This document shows, in pieces, positions 53,840-63,212 of a stretch of DNA of 64,000 nt. The position numbers were made by a program, and so were the translations under genes. Origin of the DNA: Oleiharenicola lentus (GTDB lineage Bacteria; Verrucomicrobiota; Verrucomicrobiia; Opitutales; Opitutaceae). Position 1 is the stretch's first letter, and each line of letters begins with the position of its first letter. A model generated the notes under the pieces. The model made no database searches, was not told where the DNA came from, and worked only from the letters and a program-made list of their open reading frames with translations. The stretch covers positions 1,181,693 to 1,245,692 of the forward strand of contig NZ_SDHX01000001.1 in NCBI RefSeq assembly GCF_004118375.1, written 5' to 3'.

Positions 53840-55936
53840 TCAGCGGGAGTATTCCAGCAGGAGGTCGCTCCAGTAGGTCCAGTCGCTGGCGGTGTTCTCG
53901 TAGGGGCCAGCGGTGATCACCAGTTCCAACTCGCCGCCCTGGTGCGGCGGGAGCGCGACGCGGAAACCATGCACCCTGCGGTCGGCGGGCTCATCGCGGG
54001 GGCGCAGCAGATGCCGGAAGAGGATCTCCTCCTTGCCGCCGTCGGGGCGCCAGCGCACAAGGAATTCCGCGCCGTCGGTCGGGCCCTTGTTCTCGGGGGC
54101 ATAGGCGCCGGGCCGGATGCCGAACCCGCCGCGCAGAAAGGCCGCGTTCGCGGGCACACGGTAGGTGATGGTCGAGGGCGCGTGGGCGAAGAATTCCAAA
54201 TGCCGGTCCACCATGGTCACGTCGGCGCCGTGGCGGGCGCTCGCGCGCACGGGCACCAGCGGCGAGCCCAGGGTGCCGAGGGTGAACTGGTCGGTAACCG
54301 CCGGTGGCAGAAGCGGGAACGCCTCCTCCGGCACGATCTCCCCCGGTTCCTTGCGCTGAAAAAGCCGGAAGCCCTGCGGCAGGAAGTAGTGCGATTCCAC
54401 CTGCTTGTAGCCGGCGCGGATGAAGGCGTGCAGCGGCGGGAATTTCTCCAGCGGATACTTCGACCAGAAACGGTTGGGGCCCGCGCTGCAGTCCACGATG
54501 AAGAGCGGACGACTCGCGGCGAGGTCGCGCAACAGCGTGTCCATCGCGCCCGGCACGATGGCGTAGCTCGTATCGACGCCCGGAGCACCGTTGGTCCAAG
54601 GCACGAGGCCGGTGAGGAACGAGGCGTAGAGGAACCGGCTCGCGGGCAGGCGATCGGCCAGGAGGTAGATGTCCGGGTGGTAGCCCCACACGAAGATGCG
54701 GTCGGCGGCGTTGCTGTGTTCGCGGATGTGGTTCGACACGCGCATCGAAGGATCCACGGGAACGACGCGGTTGGGCCGGCGCGCGCTCAGGGCAAGCACC
54801 GCGGTGTGGTAGGTGACGAGCGCGAGCAGCAAAGCCGCGGCGACGCGCAACCAGCGACTGCGTGCCGACCCCAGCCAACCCGGCAGCAGTGCGAGGGCGA
54901 GGCCGGCGCCGAGGGAAAAAGGGGCGAGGAACTGGATGTGGTAATGCTGGAAATCACGCCCGCCCGCCGCCGCCCCGGCAAGGGCGACGAGCGACCAGAC
55001 CGCCACGAACAGCAAGCCCGGGTTCGTCGCCTGTTCCGCGGGTTCGGGGCGGCGTTGCAGCACGCGGTGCAGAACAAACCCCGCGCCCGCAAACCACAGC
55101 GCCAGCAACCCGGGTTGGGCCGCGCCGAGCAGACGGAACGGCAGCAGCGCGCTCATCACTCGGTCGGCGAGCGTGGTTTCCGGTCCGTAGAACCGCAGGT
55201 TGTAGATCCAGGTGTAGAAAATCGCGTCACCAAGCGCGCCGCGCGCCGCCAGGTAGCCGGCGGTCAGCAGCACCGGCGCCAGCCAGCCGCCGATGAGGGT
55301 GAGCAGCGTCAGCGCCAGCCGGCGGGGCGGCCGGTTCGCCCGCCAGCCGAGGTAAAGCAGGGTGGCAAAGGGCGCGGCCGCGTCGAGCAGCGCGGGTTGT
55401 TTGGACAGGAACGCGCACCCGAACAGCGCGCCGGTCAGAAAAATCTGCCGCGCCGACGGCTTCGTGCCGCCGAGCAGCAACACCGCGGCGCCCGCACTGG
55501 TGAAGAACGCCACGAACCACTCCGTGTTGGCGGCGTTGGCGTCGCCCGCGTAGAGCATCGCGGTGGTCAGCAGCACAAACAAAGCGGCCGCGGCGATGCC
55601 GGCGAATCCGCCGCGCAGCGTACGGCCGGCGAGAAACAGCAGCCAGCCGGTGCCGGCGATCAGCAGCGCGATGGCGCAGCGCACGGCCCAGAGGTTGTTC
55701 TCGCCGAAAATCGCAAAGACGCCCGCCACGGCGTAATAGCTGAGCGGCGTGCGCTGGTCGATGGCGTCGCGGTAGAGCACGCCGCCGTCGAGGATCGCGC
55801 GCGCGGCGGTGGCGTGGATCGCTTCGTCGAGATTCCAGAGCCCGAAGCTGAAGGCCGGCCACCGCAGCCAGAGCGTGCCCGCCGTGATCAGCAGCAGCAC
55901 GAGGAGCGAAGTGGTCCGGGGCGGCAGGAAACGCAT
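53840..55936 (-). CDS. GT-C (PMT/ArnT-like) glycosyltransferase with C-terminal beta domain
   Basis: 698 residues. Acidic loop FGLWNLDEAIHATAARAILD (D-E motif), then DAIDQRTPLSYYAVAGVF (typical of dolichol-P-mannose-type transferases). About twelve membrane segments; the soluble C-terminal region (about 590-698) has TDGAEFLVRWRPDGGKEEIL, LFRHLLRPRDEPADRRV and NTASDWTYWSDLLLEYSR, as in the products of 51,477 and, more weakly, 49,076. It lies 6 bases from the gene upstream. Confidence 0.78.
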   Translation of the reverse strand: MRFLPPRTTSLLVLLLITAGTLWLRWPAFSFGLWNLDEAIHATAARAILDGGVLYRDAIDQRTPLSYYAVAGVFAIFGENNLWAVRCAIALLIAGTGWLLFLAGRTLRGGFAGIAAAALFVLLTTAMLYAGDANAANTEWFVAFFTSAGAAVLLLGGTKPSARQIFLTGALFGCAFLSKQPALLDAAAPFATLLYLGWRANRPPRRLALTLLTLIGGWLAPVLLTAGYLAARGALGDAIFYTWIYNLRFYGPETTLADRVMSALLPFRLLGAAQPGLLALWFAGAGFVLHRVLQRRPEPAEQATNPGLLFVAVWSLVALAGAAAGGRDFQHYHIQFLAPFSLGAGLALALLPGWLGSARSRWLRVAAALLLALVTYHTAVLALSARRPNRVVPVDPSMRVSNHIREHSNAADRIFVWGYHPDIYLLADRLPASRFLYASFLTGLVPWTNGAPGVDTSYAIVPGAMDTLLRDLAASRPLFIVDCSAGPNRFWSKYPLEKFPPLHAFIRAGYKQVESHYFLPQGFRLFQRKEPGEIVPEEAFPLLPPAVTDQFTLGTLGSPLVPVRASARHGADVTMVDRHLEFFAHAPSTITYRVPANAAFLRGGFGIRPGAYAPENKGPTDGAEFLVRWRPDGGKEEILFRHLLRPRDEPADRRVHGFRVALPPHQGGELELVITAGPYENTASDWTYWSDLLLEYSR

Positions 55937-55942
55937 GGCGGA

Positions 55943-57976
55943 TTACCGGAGCTCGGGATCGGACCAGAACGTCCAGTCCTTGGCCGTGTTGCCGTTGGAA
56001 TGCGTGAGGAACGACAGCCAGGCATCGGTCGGATGGCGGCGGTCGGGCAGGGTGACGGAAAGCTGTTGCAGGCCGCGATCCGCGGCTTGGGCCACGGGGT
56101 CGAGCGAGCGGGACAGCAGCCGCGTCCGCTCGCGGCCGTCGGTGAGCCACACCTCAAAGGTCGCACCGTTGGTCGCGTAGGGTTGTTCCCGGGCGCCGTC
56201 GGGGATGCCGTAGGCCACGTCCAGCGTGCGGACGCCGGGCGGCAGCGGGGCGACGAGGATGCCCGGAGCGTGCACGAGCCGCATGGGCCGGCCGAGGGCG
56301 TTCTGCGGATTCGACGGCATCAGCGCGGCGATGCGGTAACCGTCCCGATCCTGCCGCAGCACCTGTTTGCGCCGGTAAACAATGAAGTGGGCGTCGAACT
56401 CGAGCAGGGACCGGCCGGGCACGTCGAGCTGTGCGACGTCGGCGCTGCGGTTGAACTCGCGCACGCGTTCATAGGCGGATGCGACGAGTTCGCCGGAGAT
56501 GCGCTCGAGCTGCCCGTCGCTGGTGGCGCGGAGCACGAGCCAGTCGGGCTGGAGATAAAGAATGAGATGGGCCCAGGGCGTGCCGACGAGCCGGCAGGCA
56601 TCCGTGACCTCGCGGGAGGACAGGCCCGGCCAGTCGTAGGTTTTCAGACCGGAGAAGAAGCCGATGTAGCCGAGCGGCTCCATGAACACGGTGTCCGAGG
56701 GTTTCGCATTGGCGCGGAGCCACTCGCCGATTTCGCGCCGCGTGCCGTCCTCGATGAGGGTTTGCTGCGCCCGCATCTGGCGCGCCGTGCCGACCGTCAT
56801 GAAGAGTCCGACGGCCAGCAGCAGGACGCCCACTGCGCCCGTGACCCAGCGGCCGACCGCCCCGCCCGCGGTCCAGAGCTGGCCGAGCACGCTCGCGAGC
56901 GCGACGAAGGCGAGCAGGCCCACCGGCGGCAGGTACCAGGGGAACGGGAAGTAGGGGACGAAGGACAGGTAGGCCGCGGCGAAGAAGAAGGCGAGCGACG
57001 CGACCCGCGCCTCGGGGCGCACTTTCGGCAGCAGCCAGATCACGCTGGCGAGCGTCGCGAGCACGCGGCCGAACGGCCACAGCCAGGCGGGCCAGGCGGG
57101 AAACATGTGGTAGGACGGCAGGAACACGCCCAGCGCCGCGGTGTCGCCCGACCAGATTTTCCACGGCAACTGCCAGAAGTTTTCCCGGAAACGCGTCCAG
57201 GCGAGGAGCCCGCCGCTTTGCGCGCCCTTGGCCACGATGGTGTGCGGCACGGGCGAACCGTAATACCACCAGGCCCACAGCAGCCACGGAGCGTAGAGCG
57301 CGGTGGTGAGCAGCCCGGCCTTGAGGAAGACGAGCAGTTGTGCCCGGCGGTCGCCGCCGGTGCGGGCGGGGTCGTTGAAGATCCAGCAGCCCGCGGCCAC
57401 GAGCCCGATGTAGATGAAACTGTCGGGCCGGGTCCACATGAGGCCCGCCCACGCGCCGCCGAGGTGCAGCCACTGGCGCGGGCCGGGCGTGAAATGCGCC
57501 CGCAGCGCGAGACCGAGGAACAGCAGCATGAACGCCGTCTCCATGCCGTTGATCGTGAAGTCCAGCATCTTGGCGTCGGTGGCCAGCAACAGCGCGAGCA
57601 GGGCGGCGGCCACCCCGGGCCAGGCCAGCCGGCGGGCGAGCCCGACGAGCACGGCGGCCGCGCCGCCCAGCGCGGCGATGCACATGAAACGGAAAATCCA
57701 CAGCGCGGCCGCATCGGAGCTGTTGCCCGTGAGCAGGCTCGCCACCGCCGGCAGCAGCACGCCGAGCGGCGAGGTGAAGGTGTGCAGGCGGTCGCCGTGG
57801 TTGAAGACCAAGCCGTGCCCCGTCGCCAGGTTTTTGCTGGAACGGTAGGTGATGTAGTAGTCCTCCCACGCGTGCTGCGTGAACAGCGCGAAGACCAGGG
57901 CGGCGAGGGCGACCGTGAGGAAGGAGAGGAGGCGGGGCCTCGGGCTGGCGAACAGGCTGGGCATGAAGACGGCCAA
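55943..57976 (-). CDS. GT-C-type arabinosyl/mannosyltransferase-like protein with C-terminal beta domain
   Basis: 677 residues. The loop motif AWEDYYITYRSSKNLATGHG then VFNHGDRLHTFTSPLG matches the EDxYIT(x)RY-xxNLA-G-G-VFN-G-R-TSPL pattern of a GT-C family that includes AftB-like arabinofuranosyltransferases. The last 110 residues form the C-terminal beta domain (TNGATFEVWLTDGRERTRLL, ADRGLQQLSVTLPD, NTAKDWTFWSDPELR). First gene of the operon; M at residue 5 (57,964) is an alternative start. Function: extracytoplasmic glycosyl transfer. Confidence 0.8.
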   Translation of the reverse strand: MAVFMPSLFASPRPRLLSFLTVALAALVFALFTQHAWEDYYITYRSSKNLATGHGLVFNHGDRLHTFTSPLGVLLPAVASLLTGNSSDAAALWIFRFMCIAALGGAAAVLVGLARRLAWPGVAAALLALLLATDAKMLDFTINGMETAFMLLFLGLALRAHFTPGPRQWLHLGGAWAGLMWTRPDSFIYIGLVAAGCWIFNDPARTGGDRRAQLLVFLKAGLLTTALYAPWLLWAWWYYGSPVPHTIVAKGAQSGGLLAWTRFRENFWQLPWKIWSGDTAALGVFLPSYHMFPAWPAWLWPFGRVLATLASVIWLLPKVRPEARVASLAFFFAAAYLSFVPYFPFPWYLPPVGLLAFVALASVLGQLWTAGGAVGRWVTGAVGVLLLAVGLFMTVGTARQMRAQQTLIEDGTRREIGEWLRANAKPSDTVFMEPLGYIGFFSGLKTYDWPGLSSREVTDACRLVGTPWAHLILYLQPDWLVLRATSDGQLERISGELVASAYERVREFNRSADVAQLDVPGRSLLEFDAHFIVYRRKQVLRQDRDGYRIAALMPSNPQNALGRPMRLVHAPGILVAPLPPGVRTLDVAYGIPDGAREQPYATNGATFEVWLTDGRERTRLLSRSLDPVAQAADRGLQQLSVTLPDRRHPTDAWLSFLTHSNGNTAKDWTFWSDPELR

Positions 57977-58137
57977 CGAAAGGCGGCCCGCCGCCGGCTG
58001 TCAGCATGAAAGCGGGTCACGGGGTGCGCGATGCGGCCGCGGTTTCGCCATGACCGGCGGGCGACCGCACCCCGCCATCGGGACAACGCGAGCCGGGATA
58101 TTCAGAACGCGCTTGCCCGTCCGGCGGAGGGCGTTGT
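57977..58137. promoter_or_regulatory. Divergent promoter region between the two GT-C gene sets
   Basis: About 160 bases lie between the minus-strand five-gene operon start and the plus-strand tandem pair. No repeat or recognisable -35/-10 pair was seen; position alone implies two promoters. Confidence 0.35.
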
Positions 58138-60627
58138 TTGCTCGCGCCTCTGACACCGGCGAGCCCCAGTTCCAAAACCAGACCGTCATGGGCCGCGTGG
58201 GCCGTGGTGGGGCTGTTCGCGGTGCTGGCGCTGGCGCCGTGGTGGCGCAACCACACGCACCTGCGCAGTTTCTTTGACTACGGTCTGGCGATGGCCGGCG
58301 CGGGCCGCATCGAGGCGGGGCAGAAACCCTACGTCGATTTTATCACGCCGGCGCAGGCCGGTTGGTATTTTCTCAACTGGGCGTCGGAGAAGGTCGGTGG
58401 CGGCACGTTTCAGGCGATGACCCTCGGCGGGGCCGCGAGCATCCTGATTTCCTACGCGGTCCTGCTCGGCATGCTGGCCCGGCGCTGGTCGCTCCCCGCC
58501 GCGGCGGTCATGGCGGGTGGGTTGGTGTGCGCGACGGTGTCACAGCACACGCTGTGGTGGTACAACCCGTGGGGCGTGATCTGCCTGACCGTGGTCGCGT
58601 GGGCGGGCGCGGTCGCGCCGGTGTTGCGGCGCGAGCACCTCGGCTGGCACCTGCTCGCGCTGGCGGGCCTGTTTTTCGGCGGCATCAACAAGATCAACAT
58701 GCAACTCATGGCCGTGGCGCTGGCCCTGGCCTGGGCGGTGCGCGCCGGGCTCAATGGCCGCGCGTCGGCCGGTCGCGTGTTGCTGACCGTCCTGTTTTAC
58801 CTCGGGGCCCTGGCCCTGCCCGTGCTCGCGGAGATGGCCTGGACCGGCGCGTCGTTCGCCACCTGGTGGCACAACGTGATCACGCTGCCCGCGTCGAGCC
58901 GCAGCGGCATGGCGCTGGAGGCGTTTTCCCCGAAATACCTCCTCACGCCGTTCAACGACCATTACTACGGCCTGCTGTTGAAACCGGTTGGTCTCATCGG
59001 CCTGGTGCTGACCGTGCAAACCGTTGGGCAGATCCTGATCCACACCTGGCGCGAGGCCGGGTGGTGGGAACGGATCCTGCCCGTGGTCTGCGGCCTCGTG
59101 GCCTACGCCGGCGGCGTGGTGCTGCTCGCCACCAACATGGACATCGCCTACACCGGCATCGGCGGCTGGCTTGCGCTGCTGGTGGCGCTGTGGCTCGGCT
59201 TCGGGCTGCCGGCGCAGGGACGCTGGTTCAACGCCGTGATGCTCGCATCGGCGCTGGGCATCGGGGCGGTCGCGTGGCATTCGGCGTGGATCGGACAGCG
59301 TTCTCAGTTCGGCCACTCCGGCAGCCCGCGGGCGGCCTATGTGGACGCCGGAAGCGCCGGCCCCGACTTCGGTTATTTTCGCGGCACCTTCATGCCGCCC
59401 GAGACGGTCGAGTCGCTGCGGGAGCTGGGGGCCTGGCGGGCCGCGCTGCCGGCCGAGCGCCGCGCGGGGCACTTCTACGGTCCCGGCACGGAATGGGCCG
59501 CGCACCTCTGGCCGGCGATGGCGACGCCGGGTCTGCCGATCTCCGTCTATCGTCAGCCGGGCAACAGCGATGGTCGCGCCGAGTCGGCCCGGTTGGCGCA
59601 GCTGCTCGGTGACGGCACCATCCGGGAAATCACGGTGTCCCGGGTGCTCGATTACTGGGAACAGCGGCAGCTGCCGCTGCTGACGCACCGTTTCGACAAG
59701 CTGCCGCTGGGCGAGATATTTTCCGTTTACAGCGCGAACGTCGCCGACGGCGTGTCGGGTTCGCCCATCTGGTTCACGCGGGTCTTCGGCGGCAACGCGG
59801 ACTCGCGTCAGCTCGTGTCGGCCGGGCGGTTTGCGGGGAAAAACGAGTGGAACCAGTTCATCGCGTTCGGCGAGGGCCGGGGCACGATGCTGCTCAAGGC
59901 GCAGAGCAACCGCCTGCAGGGCGAGGTGGTCGTGCGCCGGGCGGACGGGGCGCCGCCCCGGGCCGCGGCGGCGGAATTCGCGATCTACGCGCAGGCGAAT
60001 CCCGAGGCGCGGTTCGAGCGCTGGCGCCAGCGCGTGGAGCTGCCGGCCGGCGAGGAGGAAATCCGCGTGCCCTACGCGATCGACAGCAGCGGCATGGCGG
60101 CGTTCTTCACCGTGGATGTTCCAGACGAGGCCAAGGGCGTGATCCTCGCGGGCTGGCGCGGGCCGCAGCTGCTGCACACGTTCAATGCCGGACCCGAGAA
60201 CCCGGAGTGGCTTTATCCGGGCCGGACGCCGGGCACGCCGCTGGATGAGCCGACGCTGGCGAAGCTGCTGCCCGGGAGTTGGCGCCCGGCGAAGGCCTTC
60301 ATGCGCAACGGCCGGGTGACGGACCAGGGCGTCGAACTGCTCCCCGGCGGCGAACTCTGGCTGAAGGTGGAGGGCTTTGTGACGGAGTTTTCCGGGCAGG
60401 CCCTGGTGGAGGCGTGGGACCCGGCGCATATCCCGTTCGTGCGGGGCATGTGGTATCGCGGCGGCCGCCTGGAGGTGTTCACGCAAATGATCGCGCGGGA
60501 CGGCGACCGGAAGGCGGACTTCAAGATGTGGTGCGCGGAACCGGGCGGCTGGCTGATTCTCTCCGTTGATCCGCTGCTGAAGGCGACCCCGGTGCGCGTG
60601 CTGGTATACAAGGCCACGCAGGGCTGA
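58138..60627 (+). CDS. GT-C-like membrane protein, tandem paralogue 1
   Basis: 829 residues from a TTG start (no ATG fits the frame before the first membrane segment). Loop LRSFFDYGLAMAGAGRIEAG, then KPYVDFITPAQAGWYFLNWA and LGWHLLALAGLFFGGINKIN. Two beta-rich soluble regions follow the membrane part (about 530-829), with LQGEVVVRRADG and, near the end, LVEAWDPAHIPFVRGMWYRG and RLEVFTQMIARDGD. It is clearly related to the next gene (YVDF...QAG, HLLALAG-x-x-GG-NK-N). Its sugar is unknown. Confidence 0.72.
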   Translation: MLAPLTPASPSSKTRPSWAAWAVVGLFAVLALAPWWRNHTHLRSFFDYGLAMAGAGRIEAGQKPYVDFITPAQAGWYFLNWASEKVGGGTFQAMTLGGAASILISYAVLLGMLARRWSLPAAAVMAGGLVCATVSQHTLWWYNPWGVICLTVVAWAGAVAPVLRREHLGWHLLALAGLFFGGINKINMQLMAVALALAWAVRAGLNGRASAGRVLLTVLFYLGALALPVLAEMAWTGASFATWWHNVITLPASSRSGMALEAFSPKYLLTPFNDHYYGLLLKPVGLIGLVLTVQTVGQILIHTWREAGWWERILPVVCGLVAYAGGVVLLATNMDIAYTGIGGWLALLVALWLGFGLPAQGRWFNAVMLASALGIGAVAWHSAWIGQRSQFGHSGSPRAAYVDAGSAGPDFGYFRGTFMPPETVESLRELGAWRAALPAERRAGHFYGPGTEWAAHLWPAMATPGLPISVYRQPGNSDGRAESARLAQLLGDGTIREITVSRVLDYWEQRQLPLLTHRFDKLPLGEIFSVYSANVADGVSGSPIWFTRVFGGNADSRQLVSAGRFAGKNEWNQFIAFGEGRGTMLLKAQSNRLQGEVVVRRADGAPPRAAAAEFAIYAQANPEARFERWRQRVELPAGEEEIRVPYAIDSSGMAAFFTVDVPDEAKGVILAGWRGPQLLHTFNAGPENPEWLYPGRTPGTPLDEPTLAKLLPGSWRPAKAFMRNGRVTDQGVELLPGGELWLKVEGFVTEFSGQALVEAWDPAHIPFVRGMWYRGGRLEVFTQMIARDGDRKADFKMWCAEPGGWLILSVDPLLKATPVRVLVYKATQG

Positions 60628-60736
60628 GCCGCGTGGAAGCGAGCCTTGGGCCGTCGGGTGCCGCCTACTGCGGGTGTGTCACTCCGGCAAGAGGGCTTGC
60701 CCCCACCGGCAGGTCCCGCCCAATTTTCGCCCACGC

Positions 60737-63205
60737 ATGACCGATCCCCGTCACCGACTCCCGCCCGTCTTCTGGTGCCTGCTCGCGGTCGTGACCTTGG
60801 TTGCGCTGCTGCCCTGGTGGCGGAACCACGGTTACCTGCGCGATCTCTACGACTACGGCTTGGTTATCACCGCCAACGGCCTGATGGAGCGCGGGGAGCG
60901 GCCGTATGTGGATTTCACCACTTCAATTCAGGCGGGTTTTCTCGGGCTGAACTGGCTGGTGGAAAAGATCGGCGGCGGCACCTACGCGGCGCTGGCGCGC
61001 GGCGGAGCGGGGCTGATTCTCGCGAGCGGGTTGCTGCTGCCCCTCATGCTCGTGCGGCGCTGGTCCGGGTGGGCGGCCGCGGCCGTGGGCGGGGTCGTCA
61101 CGATGGGTGCGGCCGCGCAGCACACGATCCTGTGGCACAACACGCTGGGCGTGTTCACGCTCGCGCTGGTCGCGTGGGCGACCGCGGTGGCGCCCGTGCT
61201 GCGCAAGGCGGACTGGCCCTGGCATCTGCTCGCGCTGGCCGGGCTGGTGCTCGGCGGCGTGAACAAGCTCAACTTTCATCTCGTCGCGCTTGCCGTGGCC
61301 CTCGCCTGGGCGCTGCGGGCCGGCCTGACCGGCCGGGCGGGCGCGGGGCGGGTGGCGGTGACGGTGCTCGGCCTGGTTGTTGCGGGCGTGGTGCTGCCGC
61401 TGACGGTTGAACTCGCGTGGACCGGAGCCTCGTTCGAATTGTGGCGCAGCAATGTCATCGGGCTCGCCGCGGGTTCACGTTTCGCGCTGTTGGAGCGCAT
61501 CGCGTCACGGGAGTTCCTGTTCGCGCCGCTGCACGACTACTACGGCAAACTCGTTTTGCCACAGGTGGGGCTGGCGGGCCTGGTGCTGACGCTGGCCACC
61601 TTCGCCGGCTGCTGGCGCGGCGCGACGTCGTCCCGGCCGGGGATCGACCGCGTCCTGCTGGGGCTGGCGGTGCTCGGCGCGGCGGCTGCGGGCGCGGCCC
61701 TGCTCGCGACGAATTTCGAGATCGCGTGGGTGGGCGTGGCGGCGTGGCTGGCCCTGCTCGTGAGCGTGTGGCTGGGCTTTCAGCCGGAGCCGCCGGGCCG
61801 CGTTTTCACTGTGGGGTTTGTCCTGCCGGCCGTCGTGCTGGGCGCGGCGGCATGGTGGTCGGCCTGGGCGGGGCAGCGCTCGCAGTTCGGCTACTCCGCG
61901 GAACCGCGGAGCGCCTACCGGCCCGCGGCGGAGACGGAGACGGCTTGCGCGGCGCTGCGGGGCCTGCGGGTGCCGCCGGATGTTTTTCTCAGCCTGCAGG
62001 CCGTGGGCCGCGAGCTGGCCGGTTACGAGGAAGGCAACGCGCGGCCGGTGTTCTACGGCCCGGGTTTGGAGCTGCTCGAACGGTTCTACCCGAGCGCGCG
62101 CGAAAAGGGTCAGCCGCTCTGGGCGCACTGGGACACGACCTACAACGAGGCGTCGGTCGGCCGGCTGCGCGAGGGTTTCCTTTACTCGGAGACACGCCGG
62201 GCGGCGTTCACGACCATCGCCTTCGCCCACTGGCCCGAGGCCTTGCGCACGGTGTTGGACGAGCATTTCGTGCGCGATCAGGTTGGACCGGTCGTGGCGC
62301 GGTGGCGCCGGCAGGAGGATGTGCCGGACCGGCAGGTGGACAGTTTTGCGACCCTGGGCAAACTGGGCGGCAACGTGGACGGCCGCGTCCTGCATTTCGA
62401 CCGCCGGCCCCTGCGGGCCACGCCCACGGGCAGCGGCACCCACCTTCTCGGCACCGTGGGCGAGGCGGGCCAGGTGCTCTTGCGCGTGCCCATATTCCGC
62501 CTGCGCGGTGTGGCGATGGTGCGGCGCATGCCCGGGCGGGAATCCGGCCTGCTCCAGGCGCATTTCAAGGTGATCGTGCACGGGGCCGTGCCGGAGGATG
62601 TGCGCTGGTCACAGGCGATTGAGCTGCCGGCCGGGCAGGACGAAGTGAAGGTGCCCTTCGAGGTGGATGGCTCGGGAAAGCAGCTCCTGCTCTGGGTCAT
62701 GCAGCCGGGCGGACAACAGCGGGCCCTGCTCGCCGGTTACCGCGACCTTGAGATCACGCACGCGGGCGAGGTGCCGGGTGCGCCGCATCTGCGGCCCTAC
62801 CAGTCGCCCGAGGCGGCGCCGGAGCCGGCGTTGGGCGCGAGTCTTTTCGGCGACATCGCCTGGCGTCCCGCCGAGCTGGTGGTGCGGAACGGCCGCCCGG
62901 CCGGTGACGGCCTCGAACTGTTGCCCGGTGGCGAGGTCTGGCTGCACACCGCCGGCATGGTCGGTGAATTCCACGGACGCGTGACCTGTGCCGAGTCGGA
63001 GGGACGGCCCTCGGTGGCGCGGGTCGTGTGGTATAAGGGCGGTCGCCTGCAAATCCTCCAGCAGGAGCAGTTGAGCCGCGAGCGACCCTTTGAGTTCCGG
63101 GCCTGGACCGCCGAGCCGGGCGGTTGGATCGGTGTACTCGTGGACGTCGGCGAGGGGCTGGCCCCGGCACGCGTGCGGGTGACCCGCAGCTCGCTGCAAC
63201 CCTGA
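60737..63205 (+). CDS. GT-C-like membrane protein, tandem paralogue 2
   Basis: 822 residues from ATG 60,737 (the frame is open for 21 more codons upstream). Loop LRDLYDYGLVITANGLMERG, then RPYVDFTTSIQAGFLGLNWL; WHLLALAGLVLGGVNKLNFH; then about twelve membrane segments. The soluble C-terminal part has FHGRVTCAESEGRPSVARVV, WYKGGRLQILQQEQLSRERP and FRAWTAEPGGWIGVLVDVG. Tandem with the gene before it (about 110-base gap). Confidence 0.72.
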   Translation: MTDPRHRLPPVFWCLLAVVTLVALLPWWRNHGYLRDLYDYGLVITANGLMERGERPYVDFTTSIQAGFLGLNWLVEKIGGGTYAALARGGAGLILASGLLLPLMLVRRWSGWAAAAVGGVVTMGAAAQHTILWHNTLGVFTLALVAWATAVAPVLRKADWPWHLLALAGLVLGGVNKLNFHLVALAVALAWALRAGLTGRAGAGRVAVTVLGLVVAGVVLPLTVELAWTGASFELWRSNVIGLAAGSRFALLERIASREFLFAPLHDYYGKLVLPQVGLAGLVLTLATFAGCWRGATSSRPGIDRVLLGLAVLGAAAAGAALLATNFEIAWVGVAAWLALLVSVWLGFQPEPPGRVFTVGFVLPAVVLGAAAWWSAWAGQRSQFGYSAEPRSAYRPAAETETACAALRGLRVPPDVFLSLQAVGRELAGYEEGNARPVFYGPGLELLERFYPSAREKGQPLWAHWDTTYNEASVGRLREGFLYSETRRAAFTTIAFAHWPEALRTVLDEHFVRDQVGPVVARWRRQEDVPDRQVDSFATLGKLGGNVDGRVLHFDRRPLRATPTGSGTHLLGTVGEAGQVLLRVPIFRLRGVAMVRRMPGRESGLLQAHFKVIVHGAVPEDVRWSQAIELPAGQDEVKVPFEVDGSGKQLLLWVMQPGGQQRALLAGYRDLEITHAGEVPGAPHLRPYQSPEAAPEPALGASLFGDIAWRPAELVVRNGRPAGDGLELLPGGEVWLHTAGMVGEFHGRVTCAESEGRPSVARVVWYKGGRLQILQQEQLSRERPFEFRAWTAEPGGWIGVLVDVGEGLAPARVRVTRSSLQP

Positions 63206-63212
63206 GCGCCGT

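Noticed and set aside
53942-58009. Plus-strand frame of more than 1300 codons opposite two GT-C genes
   Set aside because: Antisense to membrane proteins with conserved motifs; the composition is typical of an antisense shadow.
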